Part shown: one piece after another, positions 52,118 through 62,770 of the stretch
Position numbering within the stretch: position 1 is the stretch's first letter
Layout of the letters: every line of letters begins with the position of its first letter
NCBI GenBank assembly: GCA_003667245.1
Contig: RCNN01000016.1
Span: 1 to 64,000, forward strand
Length of the DNA: 64,000 nucleotides
Direction: 5' to 3'
Origin: Heterostelium multicystogenum
Taxonomy: Eukaryota > Evosea > Eumycetozoa > Acytosteliales > Acytosteliaceae
Made by a program: the position numbers and the translations under genes
Notes under the pieces: generated by a model
The model's database searches: none
Told to the model about the DNA's origin: nothing
The model's input: the letters and a program-made list of their open reading frames with translations, nothing else

Positions 52118-52976
52118 ATGCGTTTGATCATCGTCAGCGGCCGTTCCGGCTCAGGTAAAAGCACGGCCCTCAATGTTCTTGAGGACAACGGCTTCTATTG
52201 CATCGACAACCTGCCCGCCGGCCTGCTCCCGGAACTGGCGGAACGCGCGCTGATTCATACCGAGCTGGCGCAACCGCTGGTCGCCGTGTCGATCGACGCC
52301 CGCAACCTGCCCAGCCACCTCACACGCTTTCCTGAACTGCTCGAAGAAGTGCGGGCCAAGCATATCCATTGCGATGTGCTGTACCTGGACGCCGACGAAG
52401 AGACCCTGCTCAAGCGCTTCTCCGAAACCCGTCGCCGCCACCCGTTGAGTAGCCCTCATCGTTCCCTGGCCGAAGCCATCGAGGACGAGACCAAACTGCT
52501 GGGGCCGATCATTGACCTGGCCGACCTCAAGATCAACACCACCAGCCTGAACCTGTATCAACTGCGGGATGCGATCAAGCTGCGCCTGCTGAACCAGCCG
52601 GAGCCAGGCACGGCGTTCCTTGTCGAGTCGTTCGGTTTCAAGCGCGGCATGCCGGTAGATGCCGACCTGGTGTTCGATGTGCGCTGCCTGCCCAACCCGT
52701 ACTGGAAGCCGGAACTGCGCGATCAGTCGGGGCTGGACCAACCTGTGGCCGAGTACCTGGCGGCGCAACCGGATGTCGAGGAAATGTACCAGGACATCTC
52801 CAGCTACCTGCTCAAATGGCTGCCGCGTTTTGCGGCCAGCAATCGGGCTTATGTCACCATCGCCATTGGCTGCACCGGCGGCCACCACCGATCCGTCTAC
52901 CTGACCGAACGCCTGGGCAAGGTGCTGCAAACAAACCCTCAAGAACGTCCAGGTTCGCCACCGCGACCTCAGCTGA
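52118..52976 (+). CDS. rapZ: RNase adapter protein RapZ
   Basis: P-loop protein that, in enterobacteria, delivers small RNAs to RNase E to control GlmS. Walker A is [39 protein letters not shown] is a Walker B-like region; the C-terminal [24 protein letters not shown] and [15 protein letters not shown] are signature blocks. Extra bases near 52930 hide the true C-terminus (VQVRHRDLS, stop 52976). About 285 residues. Downstream of ptsN, upstream of ptsO. Confidence 0.93.
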
Positions 52977-52992
52977 AAGGAACACCCCCGCG

Positions 52993-53266
52993 ATGCCCGC
53001 TCTGGAAATTGAAATCATCAACAAGCTGGGCCTGCACGCCCGGGCCTCGGCCAAGTTCGTCGGCGTCGCCGGGCAGTTCCCTTGCCAGAATCCGCGCCGG
53101 GCGCACCCCGGAATCCATGGTCGACGGCAAAAGCATCATGGCCATGATGATGCTGGCTGCGGGCAAGGGCACGAAGATTCATTTGAAGACCGAAGGCGAG
53201 CAAGAGCAGGAAGCGATGGATGCCCTGGTAGCGTTGATCAATAATTTCTTTGATGAGGGCGAGTAG
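52993..53266 (+). CDS. ptsO: Phosphocarrier protein NPr of the nitrogen PTS
   Basis: HPr-like carrier passing phosphate from PtsP to PtsN. The phospho-His is in [15 protein letters not shown], and [16 protein letters not shown] contains the regulatory Ser site. One extra base near 53090. 90 residues. Ends the kdsD-to-ptsO block. Confidence 0.94.
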
Positions 53267-53286
53267 GTAATCGCCCCTCCCCTGCG

Positions 53287-54287
53287 TCAGTTGGACAGCA
53301 GTTTGCCGTTGAACAGAATCTTCAACGTCTTGACCGTCAGTACGGCCAGGGCGATCGTCAGGAAAGCCAGGATCAGATAGGCAATCGCTTCCAGGATCAC
53401 GCCTCCTTTGGCATCGGCATATTTCAACGCAGCGTTGCTCAATGCCGCAATCGGAAAGCTGATTGCCCACCAGGCAGGAGAAAAAGGCGCGGCCTGACGG
53501 AATACTTTGAATGCCAGCACCCCAAACAGGAAACAGGCCAAAGTAGAAGAGCACGCTGGCAAAGTAGTCGACGCTGCCAAAGAAGTTGGTGTAAGCCAGA
53601 AAGCCGACTTCAAAGGGGGCGATAAGTATCATCAGCGAAGGTGTCATACCTTTGGCCATCACCGGCTCGTGAACCAGACGTGAAAAAATTCGCGTGAAGA
53701 ACACCAGCGCAATCACACTCCCTACCGCCATCGCGAACAGATTGAACTCGTATGCCCACGCCATGGGCATGTGGGCACCTGTCACCGCGATGTCGAGCGC
53801 CGCCACCCCCGGGATCAGCCAGGCAGGCACCGCATATTGCGACTCCTGATTACCGGACAACAGTCGCGAGAGCACAATTGCCGCCAGGATCATGGTCAGC
53901 AGGCTACCCAACATCCAAAGCCCCTGGCTGATCAGGGTGCTAGCTGAGCCTACGACTGCCGACAGCAGCAGCAACGCGATCGTCACCGTGCCAAAGAAAT
54001 TTCCTGATATCGGGTGATTGAACTCGGCTTTGACCGCCGCAGGGTATTTAACCCATTTGGTGAGATACCCCGCCACCAGTGCGATAAACACCAGAATGGC
54101 AAACCCACCAATGACCGCTCCGATCATTTGCGCGTAAGCCACATATTCACTGCGGACTGCCAGGCCAGGCTCAGGCCGGCCAACCCCATCACGGCGCCAA
54201 ACAAATTGATGGGAAGGTTCTTGATGGACCCCGACCGCTCGCTCGATTCGACAGCGAAGGGGGAAGTGGCGCGTTACAGATGCTCAT
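53287..54287 (-). CDS. TDT/SLAC1-family transporter (TehA-like)
   Basis: About 330 residues and ten hydrophobic segments. MSICNAPLPPSLSNRAS begins the cytoplasmic N-terminus; SIKNLPINLFGAVMGLAGLSLAW is the typical first block of tellurite-resistance/dicarboxylate/SLAC1 proteins. PAWLIPGVAALDIAVTGAHM and TPSLMILIAPFEVGFLAYTNFFG follow, and AAPFSPAWWAISFPIAALSNAALKYA is family-specific. Shifts near 54235, 54150 and 53530. Substrate is unknown: anions or weak acids in relatives. Not part of the conserved ptsO-ZIP synteny; divergent from the GlxA-type regulator that probably controls it. Confidence 0.82.
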
Positions 54288-54324
54288 GCGGGTCTCCGGT
54301 TTGACGATAAAGCACGTGACGGAC

Positions 54325-54370
54325 AGTGTCGCCTACCTCCCCTCTGTCCTATAGTGTCGCTTAACGACGA
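54325..54370. promoter_or_regulatory. Repeat cluster between the TDT transporter and GlxA-type regulator
   Basis: AGTGTCGC occurs directly repeated at 54325-54332 and 54353-54360 (28 bp apart). The second copy belongs to a small palindrome GTCG-CTTAA-CGAC (54357-54369). AraC-family proteins often bind direct repeats of this kind. Position suggests control of both divergent genes. Confidence 0.35.
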
Positions 54371-54402
54371 TTTCAGCCATTTCCACTACGGAGACCGACA
54401 CC

Positions 54403-55351
54403 ATGCGAATTGCCCTCCTGGCGTTTCCCCGTGTGCAAATGCTGGATGTCGTGGGCCCTGCCGATGTGTTCGCTGAAGCGGCCAGGCAATTGGGCAATTC
54501 CCGTGCATACCGGATCTCGGTCATCGGTACCGTCGCGGGCAGATCAAGGGAACCAATGGGCTTCGCCTGGCCACGGATGACTCTATCGATACGTTCAAGG
54601 GGGCTATCGATACGCTGCTGATCGCAGGAAGCCCCAGCGTGAATGACGTGACACACGACGCCCACCTGCGGGACTGGGTGGGCTACCAGGCCACGCGCGT
54701 GCGGCGGATAGGCTCGGTTTGCAGTGGCGCTTTTGTGCTGGGGCTGCTGGCTTGCTGGTCGGGCGACGCGTCACCACGCACTGGAATTCCAGTGCATTGC
54801 TGGCCAGGCAATACCCCGATGCCGTGGTCGAACCGGACAGCATTTTTATCCGCGACGGTAACCTGTACACCTCCGCCGGTGTGACGGCCGGTATGGATCT
54901 GGCGCTCGCGTTAGTCGAGGAGGACCACGGCCGGGATTTGGCGCTCAGTGTGGCCAGGGAAATGGTGATGTACTTCAAACGGCCGGGCGGCCAGTCACAG
55001 TTCAGCGCCCAACTGGCGGCACAGACCGCAGAGCGCACGAACATTCGCCAGATACAGACCTATATCGTCGACAACCTGGCCGCAGACCTGAGCGTGGCAT
55101 TGCTGGCCCAACGCGCTGACATGAGCGAACGCAACTTTGCCCGGGTATTCAAGGCCGAGGGTGGATTCACCCCTGCCGAGTTCGTGGAGCTGGCACGTAT
55201 CGACCAGGCACGGCGGCTGATCGAAGGCTCGAATGTCTCGCTCAAACGCCTGGCCGATCAGGTCGGCTATGCCAATGTTGATGGGTTCCGGCGCGCCTTC
55301 GTTCGCCGCCTGGGCGTTACCCCCAGCGACTACCGCAAGCGCTTCTTGTAG
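54403..55351 (+). CDS. GlxA-family AraC-type transcriptional regulator
   Basis: About 315 residues. The N-terminal DJ-1/PfpI-like domain has FPRVQMLDVVGPADVFAEA and the nucleophile-elbow region RIGSVCSGAFVLA. The C-terminal AraC domain has two helix-turn-helices (DLSVALLAQRADMSERNFARVFKAEGGFTP and VSLKRLADQVGYANVDGFRRAF). Shifts near 54540 and 54737. Regulators of this type respond to small metabolites; the likely target is the divergent transporter. Confidence 0.85.
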
Positions 55352-55364
55352 AAGCGCGACAGCC

Positions 55365-56258
55365 TCAGCCCAACGCCGTATCCATCACCATCATCAAGCA
55401 AAACCCGATACACAGCCCCAGGCTGGCGAGCTTGTCATGGCCATTGCGCCGCGACTCGGGAATGACTTCGTGAGTCACCACCAGCAGCATTGCCCCGGCC
55501 GCCAGCGCCAGCCCCAGCGGCAACAGCACCTGAGCCAGGCTCACCAGCCAGGCACACAGCACCGCAAACACCGGCTCCACCAGCCCTGACGCCGCGCCGA
55601 TCAGGAACGCCTTGACCCGCGACATCCCTGCCCCGGCCAGCACCAACGCAATCACCAGTCCCTCCGGCACATCCTGCAAGGCAATACCCATGGCGAGGCT
55701 GTCGGCATCCGGCATGCCGCCGCCTGCCGAGACACCCACGGCCATGCCTTCGGGAATGTTGTGGGCAATGATGGCGAACACAAACAGCCAGATACGCGGC
55801 GGTATCACCGGATGATCCGGACTGCCCACCAGCATTTCCGGGCTCGCGCCGGAGACCTTGCGATCCACCAGATACAGCCCGAACGCGCCCAGCATGATGC
55901 CGAAACTGATCAATCCACTGGCGCCCCATGGCGTCAGCCCCAGGCTTTGGGCAGCCGCAATACCCGGCACGATCAGCGAAAACGCCGTAGCGGCCAACAT
56001 CACCCCGGCACCGAAGCCGAGCAGCGTGTCGCTCACCGCCAATGGCATCCGGCGGATCACCAGTACCGGCACGGCACCCAGGGCGGTGCCGAGCGCGCAG
56101 ATGGCCCCGCCCTGCAAGGCACGCAGGATGCGCGGTTCCAGGTCAAGCCAGGCCAGCCCTTGGGCCACCAGCAATGCAGTTCCTGCCAATAGCAGCAGCG
56201 AGCCAAACGCATAACGAAACATTCGCACGCTGCTGATCGCCAGTGTTTCAGTGCCCAT
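55365..56258 (-). CDS. ZIP-family metal transporter
   Basis: Divalent-metal permease, 297 residues, uninterrupted, eight predicted helices. The metal-binding motifs are AIIAHNIPEGMAVGVS in helix IV and IALQDVPEGLVIALVLAG in helix V. An N-terminal extension with one extra helix precedes the core. Zinc or iron is the usual substrate. Corresponds to PA4467 by position. Confidence 0.9.
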   Translation of the reverse strand: MGTETLAISSVRMFRYAFGSLLLLAGTALLVAQGLAWLDLEPRILRALQGGAICALGTALGAVPVLVIRRMPLAVSDTLLGFGAGVMLAATAFSLIVPGIAAAQSLGLTPWGASGLISFGIMLGAFGLYLVDRKVSGASPEMLVGSPDHPVIPPRIWLFVFAIIAHNIPEGMAVGVSAGGGMPDADSLAMGIALQDVPEGLVIALVLAGAGMSRVKAFLIGAASGLVEPVFAVLCAWLVSLAQVLLPLGLALAAGAMLLVVTHEVIPESRRNGHDKLASLGLCIGFCLMMVMDTALG

Positions 56259-56289
56259 AGTCGGCCTTAGATCTTGTTATAGAGGAGTT

Positions 56290-56901
56290 TCAGCCCAGCG
56301 CAGCCTGGTAGCGGCCGGCAACTTCCGGCCAGTTGATGACGCTGTAGAACGCATTGATGTATTCCGGACGACGGTTCTGGTACAGCAGGTAATAAGCGTG
56401 TTCCCAGACGTCCAGGCCGAGGATTGGCGTATTGCCGTTCATCAACGGGCTGTCCTGGTTGCCGCTGCTTTCCACCACCAGGGTCTTTTGCGGCGTCACG
56501 CTCAACCACGCCCAGCCGCTGCCGAAACGGGTCAAGGCAGCTTTGGTGAAGGCCTCTTTGAAGGCGTCGAAACCGCCCAACTGCTCGTCGATGGCGTTAC
56601 CCAGCGCGCCGTCTGGCTTGCCGCCGCCCTTGGGCGACATGACAGCCCAGAACAACGAGTGGTTGGCGTGGCCGCCGCCCTGATTGATCACCGCCGCCCG
56701 GAGTTTTTCCGGCAGTTGCTGGACGCTGGACACCAGTTTCTCCACCGGCCAAGCGGCAAACTCGGTGCCTTCGACGGCTGCGTTGAGGTTGTTGATGTAG
56801 GTCTGGTGGTGCTTGGTGTAGTGGATCTCCATGGTTTGCGCGTCGATATGCGGTTCAAGGGCATCGTAGGCGTAAGGCAAGGCCGGCAAGGTGTAGGACA
56901 T
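56290..56901 (-). CDS. sodA: Manganese-type superoxide dismutase
   Basis: Cytoplasmic dismutase, 203 residues, uninterrupted. Metal ligands: His in [13 protein letters not shown], His in [10 protein letters not shown], and Asp and His in [16 protein letters not shown]. The residues GGG-x-ANHSLFW and the Mn-type DVWEHAYY pattern favour manganese. Last gene of the fagA-fumC-orfX-sodA operon, induced by iron limitation in P. aeruginosa. Confidence 0.93.
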   Translation of the reverse strand: MSYTLPALPYAYDALEPHIDAQTMEIHYTKHHQTYINNLNAAVEGTEFAAWPVEKLVSSVQQLPEKLRAAVINQGGGHANHSLFWAVMSPKGGGKPDGALGNAIDEQLGGFDAFKEAFTKAALTRFGSGWAWLSVTPQKTLVVESSGNQDSPLMNGNTPILGLDVWEHAYYLLYQNRRPEYINAFYSVINWPEVAGRYQAALG

Positions 56902-56902
56902 A

Positions 56903-57346
56903 TCAATGAGCTCCATAAAAAGGGCTGTTGCGGGTCGACGCATCCGATGGCGCCACGTTGCTGCCCAGCAGGCGGTGGGTACGTGGGTACTCACCGTGAT
57001 CGCTGATGAAATTCAGCAGTTCGACGTAGGTCTTGCTGCTCTGACGCAGGGCCGCTTCCCGCAATAGCGGGTTAAGACGGGTGTCTTGCATGGTCTGCAA
57101 CAGGCGCTGGTGAATGGCGCAGAGGTATTCCGCGCTTTCTTCCGGCTGGTTCAGGCGCAAGTGCAGGTCGGCCAGGTTGTGATGGGAAATGACGCATGCC
57201 GCCACCGCTTCGTCGGCATCCGCCCAGCGCTCAAACAACACTTGAGCCAGGGCCAGGGCTTGCAGGTAGGCCTCGCGGGCATCTACCAGCTCGCCCGCCA
57301 TAAAGCAGCGATTGGCCCGTTCGATCGTGCGTTTCCAGTGCTCCAT
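56903..57346 (-). CDS. OrfX, conserved protein of the fag operon
   Basis: 147 residues, uninterrupted: [20 protein letters not shown], then [29 protein letters not shown] and [23 protein letters not shown]. The helical pairs look TPR-like. Corresponds by position to PA4469. Function unknown; one bp from sodA, so co-translated with it. Confidence 0.82.
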   Translation of the reverse strand: MEHWKRTIERANRCFMAGELVDAREAYLQALALAQVLFERWADADEAVAACVISHHNLADLHLRLNQPEESAEYLCAIHQRLLQTMQDTRLNPLLREAALRQSSKTYVELLNFISDHGEYPRTHRLLGSNVAPSDASTRNSPFYGAH

Positions 57347-57373
57347 GGTGAGCCTCCAAAGCAGGGTCGGTGA

Positions 57374-58750
57374 TTACACGCCGCCGGCCGTGAGCTTTTC
57401 CGGATCCAGCAGGATTTCCAGTTGGCTGCGGGGCAAGTCGGTATGTTCGAGCGCCACCTCAATCACCGGGCGGCCTTGTTGATAGGCCTTCTTGGCGATT
57501 TCGGCGGCCTTTTGGTAACCGATGATCGGGTTCAGTGCGGTCACCAGGATCGGATTGCGCGACAGCGCTTCCTTGAGCTTGGCTTCGTTGACCTTGAAGC
57601 TGGCGATGGCCTTGTCGGCCAGCAGTCGGCTGGAGTTGGCCAGCAACTCCAGGCTGCCGAGCAGGTTCTGGGCAATGATCGGCAGCATCACGTTGAGTTC
57701 GAAGTTGCCGGACTGGCCGGCGATAGTAATCACCGTGTCGTTGCCGATGACTTGTGCGGCAACCATGGCGGTGGCTTCCGGGATCACCGGGTTGACCTTG
57801 CCGGGCATGATCGAAGAGCCCGGCTGCAGGCCTTCCAGCTCGATTTCACCAAGGCCCGCCAATGGGCCGGAGTTCATCCAGCGCAGGTCGTTGGCGATTT
57901 TCATCAGGGACACGGCGGTGGTCTTGAGCTGCCCGGAGACCGCGACGGCCGTGTCCTGGGAGCCGATCAGCGCGAACAGGTTCTTGCCTGGGGTGAACTG
58001 GACGTGGGTCAGGCTGCTCAGTTGCTGGCTGAAGCGCGCTGCAAACTCCGGATGCGCATTGATCCCGGTGCCGACTGCAGTGCCACCCTGGGCCAGCGCC
58101 TGCAAGCTCGGCAGCAGGTCTTGCAGATGGCCGATATTGGCCTTGAGCTGCTGCGCCCAGCCATTGAGCACCTGGCTCATGCGCACCGGCATGGCGTCCA
58201 TCAGATGCGTCCGACCGGTCTTGACGAAACGGTGCACCTCCTCGGCCTTGTGCTCGATCACCTGGACCAGGTGCAGCAGCGCCGGCAGGGTCTGTTCGTG
58301 CAGCACCAGTGCCGCGCTGACGTGAATGGTGGTCGGTATGATGTCATTGCTGCTCTGGCCGCAGTTGACGTGATCGTTAGGGTTGACCGGCTCGCCCAGC
58401 AAGCGGCTGGCGAGGGTCGCAATCACTTCGTTGGCGTTCATGTTGGAGCTGGTGCCGGAACCGGTCTGGAAGATATCCACCGGGAAATGCTGCATGAAAT
58501 CGCCTTCCAGCAAGCCTTGGGCGGCATCAACGATGGCCTTGCCCTGGGCTTCGCTCAGTTGTTTCAGCTCGACGTTGGCTTTAGCGGCGGCAGCCTTGGC
58601 CAGGATCAACGCACGAATGAACTGCGCCGGCATGCGCTGGTGGCTGATGGGAAAGTTGTTCACCGCACGCTGGGTTTGCGCGCCATACAAGGCTTCGGCG
58701 GGCACTTGCAGTTCGCCCATGCTGTCGCGTTCGATACGGGTGTTACTCAT
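57374..58750 (-). CDS. fumC: Fumarate hydratase class II
   Basis: Iron-independent fumarase converting fumarate to malate. 458 residues, uninterrupted. The signature GSSIMPGKVNPVIPEA holds the active-site loop; HVNCGQSSNDIIPTTIHV and KTGRTHLMDAMPVRMSQ are the other conserved regions. Replaces Fe-S fumarase under iron limitation or oxidative stress, fitting the Fur-type site upstream of fagA. Confidence 0.96.
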   Translation of the reverse strand: MSNTRIERDSMGELQVPAEALYGAQTQRAVNNFPISHQRMPAQFIRALILAKAAAAKANVELKQLSEAQGKAIVDAAQGLLEGDFMQHFPVDIFQTGSGTSSNMNANEVIATLASRLLGEPVNPNDHVNCGQSSNDIIPTTIHVSAALVLHEQTLPALLHLVQVIEHKAEEVHRFVKTGRTHLMDAMPVRMSQVLNGWAQQLKANIGHLQDLLPSLQALAQGGTAVGTGINAHPEFAARFSQQLSSLTHVQFTPGKNLFALIGSQDTAVAVSGQLKTTAVSLMKIANDLRWMNSGPLAGLGEIELEGLQPGSSIMPGKVNPVIPEATAMVAAQVIGNDTVITIAGQSGNFELNVMLPIIAQNLLGSLELLANSSRLLADKAIASFKVNEAKLKEALSRNPILVTALNPIIGYQKAAEIAKKAYQQGRPVIEVALEHTDLPRSQLEILLDPEKLTAGGV

Positions 58751-59138
58751 CGGAAGATCCTTGCACCAGGTCAGAGTGAGAAATGGATGGAAGCAATTCG
58801 CAGGTCGCCAATTGCCAGGCAAAGGCCTGCCAGCGCTTTAGGCGGCAGGCACAGTGGGAAAGTTTTTCCAGGTCGCGCAACGGGCGCCAGGCCTGGTCCA
58901 AGCACATGGACCGCCAGTGCCAGGGCAAGGCGATGTCGGAGGCGGTGTCCAGCAGCAGGCGGAATGAGGTTTCGCCGATGGTCCACGGGTGGGTCGCAGT
59001 GCAACAGGCGAGGTACCGGCCTTCGGCAAGATAATGTTCGATCAGGCGGGGCTCGTCGGGAGCAAGGCCGCAACGAATCTGACGACTCATCCAACGCCAG
59101 CTTTCCAGGTAGGGATCCTCATGCAGGACAGAACTCAT
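58743..59138 (-). CDS. fagA: Fur-associated protein FagA
   Basis: 131 residues, uninterrupted: MSSVLHEDPYLESWRWMSRQ, then LIEHYLAEGRYLACC and WRSMCLDQAWRPLRDLEKLSHCACRLKRW. Function unknown; recognised from its position ahead of fumC, overlapping it by 8 bp, and from the Fur-like sequence upstream. ATG 59138 is preferred to the in-frame 59147. Confidence 0.82.
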   Translation of the reverse strand: MSSVLHEDPYLESWRWMSRQIRCGLAPDEPRLIEHYLAEGRYLACCTATHPWTIGETSFRLLLDTASDIALPWHWRSMCLDQAWRPLRDLEKLSHCACRLKRWQAFAWQLATCELLPSISHSDLVQGSSDE

Positions 59139-59155
59139 GATCCACACTCATTCGG

Positions 59156-59192
59156 TAATGATATTTATTATTAAATGATATTGAGAATCAAA
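59156..59192 (-). promoter_or_regulatory. Fur box region of the fagA operon
   Basis: An A/T-rich stretch, AATGATATTTATTATTAAATG followed by ATATTGAGAATCA, includes several matches to the GATAAT hexamer-type Fur consensus. It lies 18-54 bp before the fagA start and overlaps where the promoter must be. Assignment rests on pattern and on the known Fur control of this operon. Confidence 0.65.
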
Positions 59193-59234
59193 ACAAGAGC
59201 CTGAGGGAATCACTCGGAATTCCAGGCACAAAAA

Positions 59235-59270
59235 AAGGCGCGCCACCCAATGGGTGGCGCGCCTTCTTTA
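59235..59270. terminator. Strong bidirectional terminator
   Basis: GGCGCGCCACCC-AAT-GGGTGGCGCGCC with A-run before and TTCTTT after. It lies 22 bp after the pmbA stop on the minus strand. Confidence 0.93.
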
Positions 59271-59287
59271 TGGCGTCTGTCGGCGGA

Positions 59288-60635
59288 TTAGCTGCCGGCG
59301 ACGGTCATCTTTTCGATCAACACCGAACCGGTGCGGATGTTGCTGCGCAGTTCCAGGTCATTACCCACCGCGACAATCTGCTTGAACATGTCACGCATGT
59401 TGCCCGCGATGGTCACTTCCTGCACGGCGAACTGGATTTCGCCGTTTTCCACCCAGAAACCCGCCGCACCACGGGAGTAATCACCCGTGACCATATTCAG
59501 GCCATGGCCCATCAACTCGGTGACCAGCAAGCCACGGCCCATGCGCCGCAACAGCGCCGCCTGGTCTTCATCGCCATGGGTGATGAACAGGTTGTGTACG
59601 CCACCGGAGTTGGCGGTGCTTGGCAGGCCGAGTTTGCGACCGGCGTAGGTGCCCAGCACATAGGACACCAGCTCACCGTTTCTCGACGAACGGCTTGGCA
59701 TAGGTGGCCAGGCCATCACCGTCAAACGACGAACTGCCCATGGCGCGCATCAGGTGCGGGCGCTCATCGATGGTCAGCCATTCCGGGAACAGCTTCTGGC
59801 CAATCGCGCCTTCCAGGAACGACGACTTGCGGTACAGGTTGCCGCCGGAAATCGCCCCAAGGAAACTGCCGAACAAACCACCGGCCAGTTCCGCCGAGAA
59901 CAACACCGGCACTTCACAGGTCGGCACCGGGCGCGCGCCCAGGCGGCTGGCAGCACGCTGCGCGGCACGCTGGCCGATGAGTACCGGGTCCATCAGCAAT
60001 TCGCCCTGGCGGTTCACGTCGTACCAGTAATCACGCTGCATCTGGCCGTTGGCTTCGGCGATCATCACGCAACTCAGGCTGTGACGCGTCGAGGCATAAC
60101 CGCCGATAAAACCGTGGCTGTTGCCGTATACGCGGCAACCCTGATGAGTACTCAAGGTGGTGCCATCGGCGTTCTTGATCCGGCTGTCGGCATCGAATGC
60201 CGCCGCTTCACAGGTCAAAGCCTGTTCAATAGCCTGTTCCGGGGTGATGTCCCAGGCATGGAACAGGTCAAAATCCTTCAAGTCCCGAGCCATCAGGGCT
60301 GCATCAGCCAGGCCGGAGCTTTCATCTTCGGAGGTGTGCTTGGCAATCGCCAGCGCTGCTGCAACGGTTTCGCGAATCGCTTCCGGGCCGCTGGCAGAAG
60401 TGCTGGCCGAGCCCTTGCGCTGGCCCACGTACAAGGTGATGCCAAACCCCTGGTCGCGGTTGAATTCGACGGTTTCCACTTCCCGCTGGCGCACCGAAGT
60501 CGACAACCCCTGCTCCAGGGACACCGCCACTTCACAGGCACTGGCCCCCTGGCGCTTGGCCTCGGCAATGATCTGCTCGACTTGTTCCTGCAGTGCCGGT
60601 AACGCTTGCGGACCGACGCTTTGGGCTGCACTCAT
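59288..60635 (-). CDS. pmbA: TldE/PmbA metalloprotease partner
   Basis: Forms the TldD-TldE complex that degrades unfolded peptides and matures some modified peptides. MSAAQSVGPQALPALQEQVE, then GYASTRHSLSCVMIAEANGQMQRDYWYD, SAELAGGLFGSFLGAISGGNLYRKSSFL and GTYAGRKLGLPSTANSGGVHNL. One extra base near 59680 breaks the frame. 448 residues. No zinc motif, as expected for the E subunit. Confidence 0.93.
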
Positions 60636-60743
60636 GGTTTTCTCCACTCAAATTCTGCTTTCGGTTAAGGCCTTCTAGCGACCGGGCCGGACAAGCGGCC
60701 CCCGACTGGTTATCATGGCGGCGTTTCTTTGCGGACTGCCACC

Positions 60744-61267
60744 ATGGTTGATTCTTACGACGACTCCCTCGATGGGGAGAAAAGCAAATCTCAGGTCAAA
60801 CGCGAGCTGCATGCTCTGGTTGACCTCGGCGAGCGCCTTACAACACTCAAGCCTGACTTGTGTGCAAAACTGCCATTGACCGACGCCCTGCGCCGGGCTC
60901 TGAACGATGCGCCCAAGCACACCGCGAATATCGCGCGTAAACGGCACCTCATGTTCATCGGCAAACTGATGCGCGACCAGGACACTGACGCCATTCTGAC
61001 GTTGCTCGATCAACTCGATGCCTCCACTCGCCAGTACAACGAGCGCTTCCATAACCTGGAACGCTGGCGTGATCGCCTGATTCGCTGGCGATGACGCGGT
61101 ACTGGAGAAGTTCGTCATCGAGTACCCGGATGCCGATCGCCAACAATTGCGCTCCCTGATCCGTCAGGCCCAGCACGAACTGGCGCAAAGCAAGCCACCG
61201 GCCTCCAGCCGAAAAATCTTCAAAATACATCCGTGAGCTGGACGATAGTCAACGCGGCCTGCGCTGA
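60744..61267 (+). CDS. yjgA: Ribosome-associated protein YjgA (DUF615)
   Basis: Late 50S-assembly-associated protein. [22 protein letters not shown], then [36 protein letters not shown] and [31 protein letters not shown]. Extra bases near 61090 and 61213 break the frame. About 174 residues. Between pmbA and tldD, as in P. aeruginosa. Confidence 0.92.
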
Positions 61268-61311
61268 CCCTCTTCCCGGGTGGCGGCCTTCGCCACCCGA
61301 AGCTCCCGTTC

Positions 61312-62754
61312 TTACGACCCCGTGCCTCCCACGGTGATCGCATCGATTTTCAAGGTTGGCTGGCCGACACCCACCGGCACCGACTGACCATCCTTGCCGC
61401 ACGTCCCCACACCGCTGTCCAGCGACAGGTCGTTACCGACCATCGACACCTTGCTCATGGCTTCCGGGCCGTTGCCAATCAACGTTGCACCCTTGACCGG
61501 CGCGGTGATCTTGCCGTCTTCGATCAAATACGCCTCGCTGGTGGAGAACACGAACTTGCCGCTGGTGATGTCCACCTGCCCACCACCGAGGTTGGCGCAG
61601 TAGATGCCGCGTTTCACCGAGGCGATGATTTCGGCCGGATCGCTTTCGCCGCCGAGCATGTAGGTGTTGGTCATGCGCGGCATCGGCAGGTGCGCGTAGG
61701 ACTCGCGACGACCGTTACCGGTGCGGGCCACGCCCATCAGGCGCGCGTTGAGCTTGTCTTGCATGTAGCCCTTGAGCACACCGTTTTCGATCAGCGTGGT
61801 GCACTCGGTCGGGGTGCCTTCGTCATCGACGCTCAACGAACCGCGACGCCCGGCCAGGGTACCGTCATCGACGATGGTGCAGAGCTTGGACGCAACCATC
61901 TCGCCCATGCGCCCGCTGTAGGCGGAACTGCCCTTGCGGTTGAAATCACCTTCCAGGCCGTGGCCCACCGCTTCATGCAGCAGCACGCCGGACCAGCCAG
62001 AGCCCAATACCACCGGCAACGTACCCGCCGGGGCCGGAATTGCTTCCAGATTGACCAGGGCCTGGCGCAACGCTTCACGGGCATACCCCATGGCGCGGTC
62101 TTCGGTGAGGAAATAACGGTAGTCGGTACGCCCGCCGCCGCCGTGGCCACCGCGCTCGCGACGGCCATTCTGTTCGACGATCACGCTGACATTGAAGCGC
62201 ACCAGCGGCCGCACATCCGCCGCCAGGCCGCCATCGGTGGAGGCCACGAGGATGCGTTCCCACACCCCGGCCATGCTCACGGTGACTTGCTGGATACGCG
62301 GATCCAGGGCGCGGGTCGCCGCGTCCACACGCTTGAGCAGCTCGACCTTTTCGGCGCGGCTGATCACTTCCAATGGGTTATCCGGGGCATACAGCTGGGC
62401 CACGTCCTGGGTGCTGAACGCCTGCACCGTGCCGTTTTGCCCGGCACGGGAGATCGAACGCGCTGCACGAGCCGCCAGCCCCAGGGCTTCCAGGGTGATG
62501 GCGTTGCTGTAGGCAAAGCCGGTTTTTTCACCGGACTGCGCACGCACACCCACGCCTTGGTCGAGGTTGAAGCTGCCTTCCTTGACGATCCCGTCTTCCA
62601 GGGCCCAGGACTCGGAAATCTGCCCCTGGAAATACAGGTCGGCCGCGTCGATGCCTGGCCCGGCCAGATCGCCGAGGACCGTTTGCAAGCTTTCGATGGT
62701 CACGCCACCAGGCGCCAGGAGGTGTTCACTGACTGAGGACAACAACTCGCTCAT
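61312..62754 (-). CDS. tldD: TldD metalloprotease
   Basis: Catalytic subunit of TldD-TldE. The zinc site is [20 protein letters not shown] (HExxxH). [22 protein letters not shown] N-terminal and [23 protein letters not shown] blocks are conserved, as is the distal cysteine region [21 protein letters not shown]. 480 residues, uninterrupted from ATG 62754. Confidence 0.95.
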   Translation of the reverse strand: MSELLSSVSEHLLAPGGVTIESLQTVLGDLAGPGIDAADLYFQGQISESWALEDGIVKEGSFNLDQGVGVRAQSGEKTGFAYSNAITLEALGLAARAARSISRAGQNGTVQAFSTQDVAQLYAPDNPLEVISRAEKVELLKRVDAATRALDPRIQQVTVSMAGVWERILVASTDGGLAADVRPLVRFNVSVIVEQNGRRERGGHGGGGRTDYRYFLTEDRAMGYAREALRQALVNLEAIPAPAGTLPVVLGSGWSGVLLHEAVGHGLEGDFNRKGSSAYSGRMGEMVASKLCTIVDDGTLAGRRGSLSVDDEGTPTECTTLIENGVLKGYMQDKLNARLMGVARTGNGRRESYAHLPMPRMTNTYMLGGESDPAEIIASVKRGIYCANLGGGQVDITSGKFVFSTSEAYLIEDGKITAPVKGATLIGNGPEAMSKVSMVGNDLSLDSGVGTCGKDGQSVPVGVGQPTLKIDAITVGGTGS

Positions 62755-62770
62755 AGGTTTGGCCTTAAAT

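Noticed and set aside
57422..59140. 572-codon open frame opposite fumC and fagA.
   Set aside because: Shadow of the intact fumC frame; composition rich in His, Gln and Arg, as antisense frames of high-GC genes are.
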